Shown here piece after piece: positions 1-8,533 of a DNA stretch of 64,000 bases. The notes beneath the pieces were generated by a model. The model ran no database searches and was not told the origin of the DNA. It saw only the letters and a program-made list of their open reading frames with translations. Source of the DNA: Acinetobacter genomosp. 15BJ (GTDB lineage: Bacteria > Pseudomonadota > Gammaproteobacteria > Pseudomonadales > Moraxellaceae); the NCBI RefSeq assembly GCF_000400715.1, contig NZ_KE007346.1:494728-558727 (forward strand), in the 5' to 3' direction. Every line of letters begins with the position of its first letter. Position 1 is the stretch's first letter. A program made the position numbers and the translations under genes.

Positions 1-2
1 AA

Positions 3-527
3 CCAATCAAACAGGAATGGCGCGATTACGATGAAATTAGTGATAATTTCAAACGTGCAATATTAGCGGGTGAAGATGCCAAGTTTATCCATCATCATGG
101 TTTTGACTGGGCGGGAATTCAATTTGCATTAGAGCGTAATAGTGAAAAAGGGGAACTGGTTGCAGGCGGCTCCACGGTTTCACAACAACTCGCAAAAAAT
201 CTCTTTCTTTATAATCAGCGTTCGTTTATCCGTAAGGGCCAAGAAGCAATTGCCACATGGATGATGGAGCGGATGTGGTCAAAACGCCGTATTTTAGAAG
301 TGTATATGAACTCGGTTGAATTTGGTCAGAACATCTATGGTGTTGAGGCGGCTGCACAATTCTATTATGGCAAAAGTTCAAAAAGTTTAAGCCGAGAGCA
401 AGCAGCGTTCTTGGCGGCATTACTGCCAAATCCAAAGTATTATCAAGACAATCGCAATGATCGCAAGCTGCAATTCCGTAAACGTGTCATCTTGAAATAT
501 ATGAATGCGATACAAATTCCAGAATAA
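3..527 (+). CDS. mtgA: Monofunctional peptidoglycan glycosyltransferase, 3' part
   Basis: The reading frame is open from the left window edge to TAA at 525-527, so the start and N-terminal membrane anchor lie outside. The translation carries GT51 motifs: [10 protein letters not shown], whose Glu is the catalytic base in the family, then [14 protein letters not shown], then [14 protein letters not shown] and [13 protein letters not shown] [17 protein letters not shown]51 enzymes polymerise lipid II into glycan strands at the periplasmic face of the inner membrane. No transpeptidase domain follows, and the protein ends soon after the GT51 core, which is the MtgA architecture rather than a class A PBP. 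A strong terminator follows at once, so it is the last gene of its unit. Confidence 0.93.
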   Translation, partial: PIKQEWRDYDEISDNFKRAILAGEDAKFIHHHGFDWAGIQFALERNSEKGELVAGGSTVSQQLAKNLFLYNQRSFIRKGQEAIATWMMERMWSKRRILEVYMNSVEFGQNIYGVEAAAQFYYGKSSKSLSREQAAFLAALLPNPKYYQDNRNDRKLQFRKRVILKYMNAIQIPE

Positions 528-540
528 TTAAATAAATTTT

Positions 541-569
541 AAAAAAGCCCAATATTTTTGGGCTTTTTT
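541..569 (+). terminator. Intrinsic terminator after mtgA
   Basis: The stem pairs AAAAAGCCCAA with TTTGGGCTTTTT around a short loop and ends in a T-run, 13 bases past the mtgA stop codon. Confidence 0.85.
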
Positions 570-639
570 ACCAAATTGACATAATTTTGCAGCATACTTA
601 AATCATCACTTGATGAATGATAATGCGACAAGGTTCGGT

Positions 640-2718
640 ATGAATACTGCAGTGACGACAACAGCGCCCATAGAATATAGTTACAACGACCGTTATATTA
701 ATCGTGAACTTTCGATTCTCGATTTCCATCTTCGTGTACTTGAACAGGCCGTCGATCCACTTCACCCACTTTTAGAACGGATGAATTTCCTTCTGATTTT
801 TTCACGTAACTTAGATGAATTCTTTGAAATTCGTGTTGCAGGGGTAATGGAGCAACTGACCTTAGGCAATGAAAGCCGTACGCCTGATGGATTAACACCT
901 AAACAAGTTTTAGATCAAATTTCAAAAACAACACATGCTGCGATTGAACGCCAATACCGAATTTTAAATGAACAAATTTTGCCTAAGTTGCGTGAAGAAG
1001 ATATTTGCTTCTTGCGTCGTGGTGAATTAACACCTGCACAATCGGCATGGATTAAGAAATATTTCCAAGAACAAGTTGCACCTGTACTGACTCCGATCAG
1101 CCTTGATCCAGCACATCCATTTCCGCGCTTAGTCAACAAAAGTTTAAACTTTATTGTGACGCTGGAAGGGAAGGATGCGTTTGGCCGTCAGATTGATTTG
1201 GCAGTTGTCCCAGCACCGCGCTCATTACCTCGTGTAGTACGTTTACCAGATGAACTTACCGATGGTAAAGAACATCATGTAATGTTGTCTGCGATCATTC
1301 ATGAACATGTCTCTGATTTGTTCCCCGGCATGACCGCAACTGGCTGTTACCAGTTCCGTGTCACGCGTAATGCCGACTTAGCGCTGAATGAAGATGTAGA
1401 AGATCTTGCTAAAGCTTTAAAAGGTGAGTTGAGTTCGCGCCGTTTTGGTCGTGCAGTACGTTTGGAAGTGACACATAACTGTCCAAAGCATATTTATGAA
1501 TACTTGCTAGATGAGTTTGATCTGAACGAAGAGCAACTCTATCGCGTTGATGGGCCTGTGAACTTGGCGCGTTTATTGTCGAACTTTAAGCGTCCGCATT
1601 TACGTTATGACTCACATACCCCTGTGATTCCAAAAGCATTTAAAAAGTCGGAAAGTATTTTTGCTGCGATGCAGAAGCAGGACATTTTATTGCATCATCC
1701 ATTTGAATCATTTGCTCCTGTGATTCAGTTGTTACGTGAAGCTGCACGTGACCCGCAAGTGCTGGCAATTAAGCAAACCCTGTACCGTAGTGGTGCCGAT
1801 TCAGAAATCGTACAAGTGCTTGCCGAAGCAGCGCGAAATGGTAAAGAAGTTACCGCAGTCATCGAATTACGTGCTCGTTTTGATGAAGAATCGAATATTG
1901 AAGTGGCCAACGTTTTGCAAGAAGCGGGTGCTGTAGTGGTTTATGGCATCGTGGGTTATAAAACTCATGCCAAAATGATTCTGGTAGTGCGTCGCGAAAA
2001 TAATAAATTGGTGCGTTATGTACATTTGGGGACGGGTAACTATCATGCCACCAATGCACGTATCTATACTGATTATGGTTTGATGACCACAGACAAAGAC
2101 CTGTGTGAAGACGTACATCGTATTTTCCAAGAATTAACCGGTATGGGGAAAATGGCGAAGCCGAAAAAGCTACTGCATGCGCCATTCACTTTGCACGCTC
2201 AACTGATTAATTATATTGATGATGAAATTGCCAATGCCAAAGAAGGTAGACCAGCGCAAATTATCATTAAAGTGAATGCTTTAACTGAAGTTCAGTTAAT
2301 CAATAAATTGTATGAAGCATCGCAAGCCGGTGTACAGGTTGACCTGATTATTCGTTCAATTTGCTGCTTACGTCCGGGCTTGCCGAATCTGTCGGAAAAT
2401 ATCCGTGTTCGTTCGATTGTCGGGCGTTTCTTGGAACATACCCGCGTTTATTATTTTAGTAATAACGGTAATCCACGTATTTATGGTTCAAGTGCAGACT
2501 GGATGGATCGCAATTTATTTAATCGTGTAGAAGCATGTTTCCCTATTGAAGACCCTATATTGAAGAAGCGTATCTATCAACTCGGTTTATTGAATTATCT
2601 CAAAGATAATCAGCAAGCATGGTTGTTACAGGGCGATGGGGTTTGGGATCGTGCACGACCTGCGGACGGTGAAGAGCCACACAATGCACAGCATACTTTG
2701 CTTGATGCAATTAAATAA
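640..2718 (+). CDS. ppk1: Polyphosphate kinase 1
   Basis: PPK1 reversibly makes polyphosphate from ATP at the inner membrane. The product is 692 residues, the usual family length. It opens with [20 protein letters not shown] (N domain) and holds [15 protein letters not shown]. The phosphorylated histidine lies in [10 protein letters not shown] (about H443), and a second conserved histidine lies in [11 protein letters not shown] (about H600). The frame is open upstream to a TTG at 610 and an ATG at 613. ATG 640 is preferred because AAGG at 630-633 sits six bases ahead and the N-terminus then begins MNTAVTT, directly before the domain. The gene is transcribed alone between two terminators. Pst transport genes and a CYTH-CHAD protein elsewhere in the window also concern phosphate. 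Confidence 0.95.
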   Translation: MNTAVTTTAPIEYSYNDRYINRELSILDFHLRVLEQAVDPLHPLLERMNFLLIFSRNLDEFFEIRVAGVMEQLTLGNESRTPDGLTPKQVLDQISKTTHAAIERQYRILNEQILPKLREEDICFLRRGELTPAQSAWIKKYFQEQVAPVLTPISLDPAHPFPRLVNKSLNFIVTLEGKDAFGRQIDLAVVPAPRSLPRVVRLPDELTDGKEHHVMLSAIIHEHVSDLFPGMTATGCYQFRVTRNADLALNEDVEDLAKALKGELSSRRFGRAVRLEVTHNCPKHIYEYLLDEFDLNEEQLYRVDGPVNLARLLSNFKRPHLRYDSHTPVIPKAFKKSESIFAAMQKQDILLHHPFESFAPVIQLLREAARDPQVLAIKQTLYRSGADSEIVQVLAEAARNGKEVTAVIELRARFDEESNIEVANVLQEAGAVVVYGIVGYKTHAKMILVVRRENNKLVRYVHLGTGNYHATNARIYTDYGLMTTDKDLCEDVHRIFQELTGMGKMAKPKKLLHAPFTLHAQLINYIDDEIANAKEGRPAQIIIKVNALTEVQLINKLYEASQAGVQVDLIIRSICCLRPGLPNLSENIRVRSIVGRFLEHTRVYYFSNNGNPRIYGSSADWMDRNLFNRVEACFPIEDPILKKRIYQLGLLNYLKDNQQAWLLQGDGVWDRARPADGEEPHNAQHTLLDAIK

Positions 2719-2729
2719 AAATGCCTAAG

Positions 2730-2762
2730 TGTTCCAACAAGGCAACAGGACTTGTTGGAACA
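2730..2762. terminator. Stem-loop between convergent ppk1 and histidine kinase genes
   Basis: A perfect 12-base inverted repeat (TGTTCCAACAAG / CTTGTTGGAACA) with a nine-base loop lies between the two convergent stop codons. It is not followed by an immediate T-run on either strand, so the terminator call rests on position and stem strength. Confidence 0.55.
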
Positions 2763-2770
2763 TATTTAAA

Positions 2771-4723
2771 TTAAATCGGAAGAGATGCTTTTATCGCGGT
2801 TTTTCCAACCTTAGAGTAAATAATTAAAGTTCCGCCTAAACGTTCTAAACGTGTTTGCATACTTCTCAGGCCGACACTCATGCCCGCAGTTTGGACCGCT
2901 TCAACATTAAATCCAATTCCGTTGTCCTCAATCTCTAAAATTAATTTTGCATCATTTGAAAAAGACAAGATAAAGCGCACTGAATTTGCTTGGCTATGTT
3001 TTAAAATATTGGTTAAAGCTTCTTCTGCGACTCGTAGTAAAGTCAAACAAATGAGCGGACTTGGCTGGATTTGCCAAGACTCGGGAAAAGACCATTTTGA
3101 TGCAATATCAAGTTCATCAAATAACTGACTAAAGCGATAACGAAGTGGAGCTCCCCATAATATTGGGCTGTCAGGCACTTTTGCTCCAGTACTTGAGCCG
3201 CTATCAATCACCTGACGTAAGTCATCTCGTAATAACTTTAACATTGATAAAAATTGTTGATTGCTCAGATTCACTTGACTCTGATCGACAGTCACCATTG
3301 AACGAACCAGAGAACCACCTAATCCATCGTGTAAATCATGTGCAAGTTGTAAACGTTCTTGTAGCTTGGCATTGTCTAATTCGAGTTGATGCTGGGTGTT
3401 GAGTGAAACAGCCAATTCATCCCTTGCTTCAACAATATTCTGTGCCAAGGTTTGATTAAATTTTTCAATTTTCTTCACATTTTTGGCAAGCCTTAAAGCA
3501 AGAATAATCGCAATAAATAAGGTCATTAAAGGCGCTGTATAAGCAACAGCCGTTGCTCTGGTCGAGGACTTGCTAAGAATCAGATACGCGTCATGCAGTA
3601 CAATAAATAAGAAGAAAACAAAAACACTCGCCAATAAATAGGCTTCGATTTGTCTTACTTTATAAGCAATAAAAGGGAACGAAATACAGTTGGCGATATT
3701 AATAAAAACAGCGCAGATAAAGGTGAGTAGTAAAAACCATGTTAAGGCTGTATCTGGGAGTAAAAGAGCGGATAGAGCTACAACAATAAAGCCAATCAAA
3801 AAGATTCTTTCGATATGGGGAAAACGTTGATGCGCAAAACGCCATGCATATAAACAACCACAAATTGCATGCATAAAAATCATGACGATATTGATGCGTG
3901 CAATTTGTAAGGTATTTAAGCCAAAAGGGGGATTGATGATGGCAATATTGCTCATAATAATCACCCAGCAGAAGGAGGTTAGAGCAAACCAACCAAAAGC
4001 TTTTTCCTGTCGACGAAAGAGCCAGACCAGAAAAGCAATCAGGCCCAAGATCAGTGAGAAAGAAAGATTAAAAAAATTTAAAACGCGTTGTTCATATTTG
4101 AACGTTTCATATTGAGGAATTGCGATTTCTGGTGTCGCTAAAATGACATGTCCCAAGCCTGGGTCTTGGGTTGCGACGCCAACGACCCGTATCCATAAAA
4201 TGTTCGAACCTTGTTTTAAGGTCGAGGGCAGTAAATCCCAGTAGCGTGGCATATTCCAACTACGAGAAAGTGGTTCCACTAGCGATTTATCTTGCCATAG
4301 GCGCTCATCATTTAGATAAATCTCTCCTGCCATGTTAATACTATTAATCACTAAGGTAATCGGTTCGTATTGATGCGGTGGACAATGATAGTCCCAAGCA
4401 ATTTTATACCATGCACTGCCGGTATAGTCAGGCCAACGTTGATGCCAATGATCAGGCAAAGTTATCTTTTGCCAGTCGGTTTGAGGACGTTGTGTCTGAC
4501 TTTCTTGGTTTGCTTTTGCAATCTGTATTGAGGTGATTTGAGCTGTACAGCTTGAGTGGCTATTTGCAATAGATGGCAATGAATTTGCCAGCACTACTTG
4601 TGCAAAGCAAAGCGACCAGCACAGTATGAGGTACTTTATAAAAGACCTAATGAGCGTGCCGTATTGATGGCTTTGGAGCGACTGCCCACTGAAAGTTTTC
4701 GATAAATATGTTTGATGTGACAT
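2771..4723 (-). CDS. 7TM sensor histidine kinase (HisKA_3 type)
   Basis: This is a membrane sensor kinase of the NarX/LuxR-partner class. A hydrophobic signal-like segment lies at residues 26-47, then a periplasmic domain of about 160 residues with a Trp-rich, carbohydrate-binding-like pattern (SAWYKIAWDY, AGEIYLNDERLW), then seven hydrophobic segments (about 210-425) as in 7TMR-DISM receptors, a short coiled coil, the H-box LAHDLHDGLGGSL (phospho-acceptor about H465) and a HATPase domain (EALTNILKHSQ, EDNGIGFN, GLRSMQTRLERLGG). The only canonical start, ATG 4723, lies 88 bases inside the upstream response-regulator gene. The first 25 residues are then the regulator tail read out of frame, so a non-canonical start near the regulator stop is possible. 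The ligand is unknown. It pairs with the regulator at 4636-5319. Confidence 0.85.
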   Translation of the reverse strand: MSHQTYLSKTFSGQSLQSHQYGTLIRSFIKYLILCWSLCFAQVVLANSLPSIANSHSSCTAQITSIQIAKANQESQTQRPQTDWQKITLPDHWHQRWPDYTGSAWYKIAWDYHCPPHQYEPITLVINSINMAGEIYLNDERLWQDKSLVEPLSRSWNMPRYWDLLPSTLKQGSNILWIRVVGVATQDPGLGHVILATPEIAIPQYETFKYEQRVLNFFNLSFSLILGLIAFLVWLFRRQEKAFGWFALTSFCWVIIMSNIAIINPPFGLNTLQIARINIVMIFMHAICGCLYAWRFAHQRFPHIERIFLIGFIVVALSALLLPDTALTWFLLLTFICAVFINIANCISFPFIAYKVRQIEAYLLASVFVFFLFIVLHDAYLILSKSSTRATAVAYTAPLMTLFIAIILALRLAKNVKKIEKFNQTLAQNIVEARDELAVSLNTQHQLELDNAKLQERLQLAHDLHDGLGGSLVRSMVTVDQSQVNLSNQQFLSMLKLLRDDLRQVIDSGSSTGAKVPDSPILWGAPLRYRFSQLFDELDIASKWSFPESWQIQPSPLICLTLLRVAEEALTNILKHSQANSVRFILSFSNDAKLILEIEDNGIGFNVEAVQTAGMSVGLRSMQTRLERLGGTLIIYSKVGKTAIKASLPI

Positions 4724-5319
4724 TCGATTGTATATTTTGATAAATGAAGAAAATCAGCGATTTCTCGATTACTCATTCCTTGAGAAACCAGTTTTAAAAT
4801 TTCAAATTCTCGCGCTGAAAGTAAATGATTTTGTTCTACGGCTACAATATCTTTTGTTGTCGGTTCAAATGAAATTTTAGACAGAATTTGTTGGGCTATA
4901 AATGGATCTATGGGCGCACCGCCTCTTAATATACTACGAATTGATAAGGTGATTTCAAAATCATCTCGCTCTTTTAACAGATAGCCCGTTGCACCCATTT
5001 GGATTGCTTTTAAAATCGTTTCTTGGGTACTCCAGGCCGAAATAACCAGAACCGGCGAGCTTTCGTCGACCTGTCTTAGGCTCTCGATAAAATCAATACC
5101 ATTACCATCGGGCAATCCGAGATCAACCAATGCAAATGAAATTGGGCTTTGTTGAAGTATCTCTTTCGCTTGATAGAGGCTTTGCGCAAAAATGAGAGCC
5201 TCTTGTGTATAACCAATGTCCAGCAAGATTCTTTTTAGCCGCTGTTGCATGATTGCATCATCTTCCAGAATAAATACGGGCACGGGTAAAGTGAGTTCAT
5301 TCTGAGACACAAAAATCAT
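4636..5319 (-). CDS. NarL/LuxR-family response regulator
   Basis: The protein of 227 residues has an N-terminal receiver domain with the acidic pair ED-D at 19-21, phospho-acceptor Asp66 in FALVDLGLPDG, and a Lys in YLLKERDD. The C-terminal LuxR-type helix-turn-helix reads LLSAREFEILKLVSQGMSNREIA through HIKHIYRKL. It is the first gene of an operon with the sensor kinase at 2771-4723. ATG 5319 has AAGG directly against it, so a GTG nine bases later (5310), better spaced from AAGG, could be the true start. Upstream, on the same strand, lies one copy of the 20-base element also found before the toxin-like gene and the autotransporter fragment. This suggests autoregulation and control of both neighbours (inference). 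Confidence 0.9.
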   Translation of the reverse strand: MIFVSQNELTLPVPVFILEDDAIMQQRLKRILLDIGYTQEALIFAQSLYQAKEILQQSPISFALVDLGLPDGNGIDFIESLRQVDESSPVLVISAWSTQETILKAIQMGATGYLLKERDDFEITLSIRSILRGGAPIDPFIAQQILSKISFEPTTKDIVAVEQNHLLSAREFEILKLVSQGMSNREIADFLHLSKYTIECHIKHIYRKLSVGSRSKAINTARSLGLL

Positions 5320-5373
5320 CCTTAACCATTATTGTTTTCACTTGTCATCATAGGGGGGATTTGATTTTTTGAC

Positions 5374-5393
5374 TATCACTGAAATTAGGTATT
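5374..5393 (-). promoter_or_regulatory. Shared 20-base element, copy 1 (before the two-component operon)
   Basis: Read on the minus strand this is AATACC-TAA-TTTCAGTGATA. The 17 defined bases are identical to copies 2 and 3. It lies 55 bases upstream of the response regulator start. A possible promoter follows: AGTCAA, 16 bases, then TATGAT at 5352-5347. Confidence 0.6.
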
Positions 5394-5552
5394 GTATGAT
5401 CTTTTTTTGCAATATTTTTAGGTTTCTTTTTTCTATTCTATTACTGACCTGTAGATCATATATATTATTTTAACTATTATTTTAATTTTAAATATTATAT
5501 GGCTATTAATGATTTTATTATTAAATAAATCTAATTAAAAAATATTTTTTAA

Positions 5553-5572
5553 AATACCAGTTTTCAGTGATA
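5553..5572 (+). promoter_or_regulatory. Shared 20-base element, copy 2 (before the toxin-like gene)
   Basis: AATACC-AGT-TTTCAGTGATA, identical over 20 bases to copy 3. TTCAGT (5563-5568) followed after 17 bases by TAATAT (5586-5591) could be the promoter, with the element overlapping the -35 position. The rest of the 321-base gap between the divergent genes (5320-5640) is very AT-rich and shows no further gene. Confidence 0.6.
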
Positions 5573-5640
5573 TTTGGATTTATTTTAATATGATTTTATA
5601 TGGTTTCAATAAAACTTATTTGAATAAATGGAGAAAAACC

Positions 5641-6504
5641 ATGTCAGTTAAACATCTAGATAAATTATATTTACGTTCATTATTAACAGATTTTTGGAAA
5701 AAAGAATTAAATACCAATAAAGATCCAGCCAACGGTAAGTGGTATGAAAAGGGGGCACAAAATGATGGCGGACTATATGGGGATGTGAGTGATGCTGATG
5801 ATGTTGAAATCATTTTTCATCAAGATCAGGCAAAACTTGAAAAAAATCAGGTTACGATTATCCATAGCGATTTTGACAACTCTAAAAGTAACATTGGCAC
5901 TGAGTTTTCAACAGAGTTATCGGATACTTGTACTTTGGCAAAAACCCATACGACAACAAAGAGCCATACAATCAAGTTTGGTCTTGGCTATGAAGTAAAA
6001 GCAAAAGTTGGAATTGTTTTTGTGGATGTAGAAGAGACGATAAAAGTTAATTTTGAATATCAGTATGCGACTTCAAAAACAGAGTCTACAACGGAATCTA
6101 GCTCTCAAACCATCAAGCAAACAATTAAATGCATTGTACCCGCAGGAAAGATTTACAGAGCTTCTTTGGTCTGTACTAAACAGCGATTATTAATACCATT
6201 CACTGCTTTAATTGCTTTTAAGGGTACAACAGGGACTTGGTTCGAAAGCCGGGTGGATAACCATTATCATTGGATCTCTTCTATTGGACATGCCTTTCAA
6301 CAAATTAATGCAAAAAAATTAGCTGGAAATGATAGTGAAAGATTTACCGTACGTGGTATCGAAGATAAAGGAATGATGGATAATTCTCAGCAATTCGATT
6401 TTAAAATTATTATTTCGGATATTACTAATCTCGTTAATTTGGGGAATGTTGAGAAATTAATAGAAAAAGAGGAAAACTTTGTAGAGCTTGTTGAGCTAGC
6501 TTAA
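5641..6504 (+). CDS. Aerolysin-like (ETX/MTX2-type) beta-pore-forming toxin candidate
   Basis: A 287-residue protein with the layout of the aerolysin/epsilon-toxin/MTX2 superfamily. A Ser/Thr-rich strand (about 87-110, TCTLAKTHTTTKSHT) leads into an alternating amphipathic segment (about 111-142, FGLGYEVKAKVGIVFVDVEE then VNFEYQY), then a second Ser/Thr/Glu-rich strand (143-162), then the VPAGK motif (166-170) that commonly follows the pore module. The N-terminal part (1-85) would be the receptor-binding or head region and is not recognised. No signal peptide, transmembrane helix or lysis partner is visible, so export is unexplained. ATG 5641 is chosen over the in-frame ATG 5590 because GGAGAA sits five bases ahead of it and 5590 overlaps the predicted -10. 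The family call comes from pattern recognition of the pore module; the target cell is unknown. Confidence 0.65.
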   Translation: MSVKHLDKLYLRSLLTDFWKKELNTNKDPANGKWYEKGAQNDGGLYGDVSDADDVEIIFHQDQAKLEKNQVTIIHSDFDNSKSNIGTEFSTELSDTCTLAKTHTTTKSHTIKFGLGYEVKAKVGIVFVDVEETIKVNFEYQYATSKTESTTESSSQTIKQTIKCIVPAGKIYRASLVCTKQRLLIPFTALIAFKGTTGTWFESRVDNHYHWISSIGHAFQQINAKKLAGNDSERFTVRGIEDKGMMDNSQQFDFKIIISDITNLVNLGNVEKLIEKEENFVELVELA

Positions 6505-6520
6505 TTTAATAGTTTTTAAG

Positions 6521-6546
6521 ATGCTCACACATGTGGGCATTTTTTG
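6521..6546 (+). terminator. Terminator after the toxin-like gene
   Basis: ATGCTCAC pairs with GTGGGCAT (one G-T pair) and is followed by a run of T. Confidence 0.75.
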
Positions 6547-6627
6547 GGATTTTTAGAATTAAAAAATATTATTAAGATGATTTAAATTAATAGCTTACTT
6601 ATTTTAAAAATGTGACGATTTCATCGA

Positions 6628-6647
6628 AATACCAGTTTTCAGTGATA
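6628..6647 (+). promoter_or_regulatory. Shared 20-base element, copy 3 (before the autotransporter fragment)
   Basis: AATACC-AGT-TTTCAGTGATA, identical to copy 2, lies 62 bases before the start at 6710. TTCAGT (6638-6643) is followed after 18 bases by TAATGT (6662-6667), a weak -10 match in nearly the same geometry as copy 2. Confidence 0.6.
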
Positions 6648-6709
6648 TACAGGCTTTAGTGTAATGTTTTGTAATTGTACCGATTGATTAAAAAAATATA
6701 GGTACGGAT

Positions 6710-7711
6710 ATGAATCACATTTTTAAAAAAATTTGGAATAAATCACTGGGGCGCATGGTTGTTGTATCTGAAAATACCAGAAGTGCTGGTAAGACAGATA
6801 ATACCATTGGGGCGGTAAGCATTTCGGATACTGTTACAACGGATACGATGATATATCGGGGATTTGGTCTGCAAACGCTAGTTTTAAGCATTGCTATGGT
6901 GACAGGAAGTAATGTTTGGGCTGAGGTCTGTGATGTAAACGGTAGTGGTGGAACTGGAGGAAGTACGGCACCGTCTGGGGCTTTCGCATGTGGTATAAAT
7001 AATACGATATCGAGCTCATCTGTGGCTTCTAACGCTATTGGATTGGGAAACTTTGTAAGTGGCGCAGGCTATAATTCTGCTCTGGGTAGTAACAACACTG
7101 TTTCTTCTGAGGGAGCCGTCTCGGTAGGATTTTTAAACTCAAGTGTTGGACCAGGTTCTACTGCCATTGGAACAGCAACGAATGCTTTAAATCCTCAACA
7201 TTATCGATCACTCGTAGATAATATACAAAATGGCGTATTGGTGAGTGTAAATGATATTGCTGTAACAGCCACTGGGGCATCTAGATCGACGATCACACAT
7301 ATTAACGGTCAGGCTGTTAGTGCTGCTGAAAGGGATCGTTTTTTTATAAATTTGGAAATTGGTGGAAATATAGCTGTAGGCCGATTTAGCAGTGCAGTAG
7401 GTGTAAAAAACCTCACTTTGGGAGAGTCTAGTGCTGCGGTAGGCTTTAATAATAATGCGACTAAATTGAATAGTAGCGTTTTTGGTACCAATAGCCAAGC
7501 TATAGCTGATGGTGCAACCGCTATCGGTAATAATTCTCTAGCCAATGAAGCCAATACAGTATCAGTAGGGCGTAGTGGTGCAGAAAAACGTATCACCAAT
7601 GTCGCTGCCGCAAGCAAAGGAACGGATGCCGTTAATCTAGGGCAGGTGCAAAGCCTGTTTTCGGCTATTGGAGTATCGGATAACTATGCCCATAACAGGA
7701 GTCCAGCGTGA
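6710..7711 (+). CDS. YadA-like trimeric autotransporter, truncated: head without stalk or anchor
   Basis: The 333-residue product starts with an extended signal peptide region (MNHIFKKIWNKSLGRMVVVS, then ENTRSAGK), followed by a hydrophobic signal core ending ...GSNVWA. YadA-type head repeats follow (SNAIGLGNFVSG, NSALGSNN, STAIGT, GATAIGNNSLA), then a neck motif (RITNVAAASKGTDAVNLGQ). A complete trimeric autotransporter would continue with a stalk and a C-terminal beta-barrel anchor. Both are missing: the frame ends at 7711 just after the neck. The last residues come from sequence that reads as glycosyltransferase on the other strand from about 7703. This fragment cannot anchor itself in the outer membrane and is probably non-functional, unless trimeric heads are secreted or the anchor lies elsewhere. 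Its upstream element links it to the toxin-like gene. Confidence 0.8.
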   Translation: MNHIFKKIWNKSLGRMVVVSENTRSAGKTDNTIGAVSISDTVTTDTMIYRGFGLQTLVLSIAMVTGSNVWAEVCDVNGSGGTGGSTAPSGAFACGINNTISSSSVASNAIGLGNFVSGAGYNSALGSNNTVSSEGAVSVGFLNSSVGPGSTAIGTATNALNPQHYRSLVDNIQNGVLVSVNDIAVTATGASRSTITHINGQAVSAAERDRFFINLEIGGNIAVGRFSSAVGVKNLTLGESSAAVGFNNNATKLNSSVFGTNSQAIADGATAIGNNSLANEANTVSVGRSGAEKRITNVAAASKGTDAVNLGQVQSLFSAIGVSDNYAHNRSPA

Positions 7712-8533
7712 GCGTTGTTTTACAAATACACTTAGAGAAGGAGGGTCTTGTTGCCAACCAACCGCGTAGGGTACCCATTTAATCCGTCTTTGCCCGAGGA
7801 AAATTCTAAAGCTCATCTCGGTATCATCTACCAAAGATTTTTCATCAAAACCACCTAGCGTTTCTAGAGCATCGCGCCAGATTACATAATTTGTGCCCAT
7901 TAAGGTTGACAGTTCAAAACGCTGCCAACGGCCACCTTGGAAAATCCATTGGAAGAAAATAAATTCAATTGCGATAAAACGAGTCAAAATACTGTCACGC
8001 CAGTTACGGGTACGGACTTTACCGTTTACAGCCACTAATTTTTTATCCGCCAGTAAGGTTTGGGCTAATAGACGTACGCAGTCTGGTTCAGGTGTACTAT
8101 CCGCGTCATAGACGACGATCAATTCTCCTGTGGCATGCGGTAAACCGTTATTGAGAGTACGTGACTTACCTTTCCCTCCCATCCCTTTCGGTACATTAAC
8201 AATTTTAATGCAAGGATAAATGGCAGCCATGCGCTCCGCAATTTCTAGCGTATTGTCTTTCGAACCATCATTAATCAGCAGCACTTCATAAGCATGCGCA
8301 GGGTAGTCCTGTTGTGCAATCGCATGTAAAGTATCTTCGATGACCACACCTTCGTTATAGGCTGGAATCAAGACACTTAAAACAGGCCACTGTTCTGGAA
8401 CAGGCAGATTTTCTAGCTCTTTGGCAGCATTTTTAGAATATTTCCATGCCTGGAAACTTAACCAAGCCCAAAATGCTTGAGGAATCCAAATGCCTAAAAA
8501 GCCAAATAAGAAAAGAATATCAATTGCGGGCAT
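7637..8533 (-). CDS. Membrane glycosyltransferase family 2, 3'-truncated
   Basis: A processive-type GT2 enzyme. It has an N-terminal hydrophobic segment (about 5-28), then LSVLIPAYNEG, LLINDGSKDN, VVYDADSTPEPD, LVDDTEMSF and the QRSRW motif, that is the D, D, D, QxxRW set of polysaccharide synthases. The family normally continues with several membrane helices after QxxRW. Here the residues after the Trp (TPVMGIVIRYSNSRKQALHLP) are unrelated: they are antisense to the autotransporter fragment. The gene is thus cut at about 7703. The start at 8533 overlaps the upstream gene by 14 bases, the third member of a coupled operon. Catalytic residues remain, but loss of the C-terminal membrane domain probably inactivates export or assembly. 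Confidence 0.85.
   Translation of the reverse strand: MPAIDILFLFGFLGIWIPQAFWAWLSFQAWKYSKNAAKELENLPVPEQWPVLSVLIPAYNEGVVIEDTLHAIAQQDYPAHAYEVLLINDGSKDNTLEIAERMAAIYPCIKIVNVPKGMGGKGKSRTLNNGLPHATGELIVVYDADSTPEPDCVRLLAQTLLADKKLVAVNGKVRTRNWRDSILTRFIAIEFIFFQWIFQGGRWQRFELSTLMGTNYVIWRDALETLGGFDEKSLVDDTEMSFRIFLGQRRIKWVPYAVGWQQDPPSLSVFVKQRSRWTPVMGIVIRYSNSRKQALHLP

Noticed and set aside
1859..2185. A 108-codon minus-strand open frame inside ppk1
   Set aside because: It overlaps the catalytic region of ppk1 with no promoter or ribosome site.
5590..5640. Upstream ATG 5590 as start of the toxin-like gene
   Set aside because: It overlaps the predicted -10 and has no ribosome site, while ATG 5641 has GGAGAA five bases ahead.
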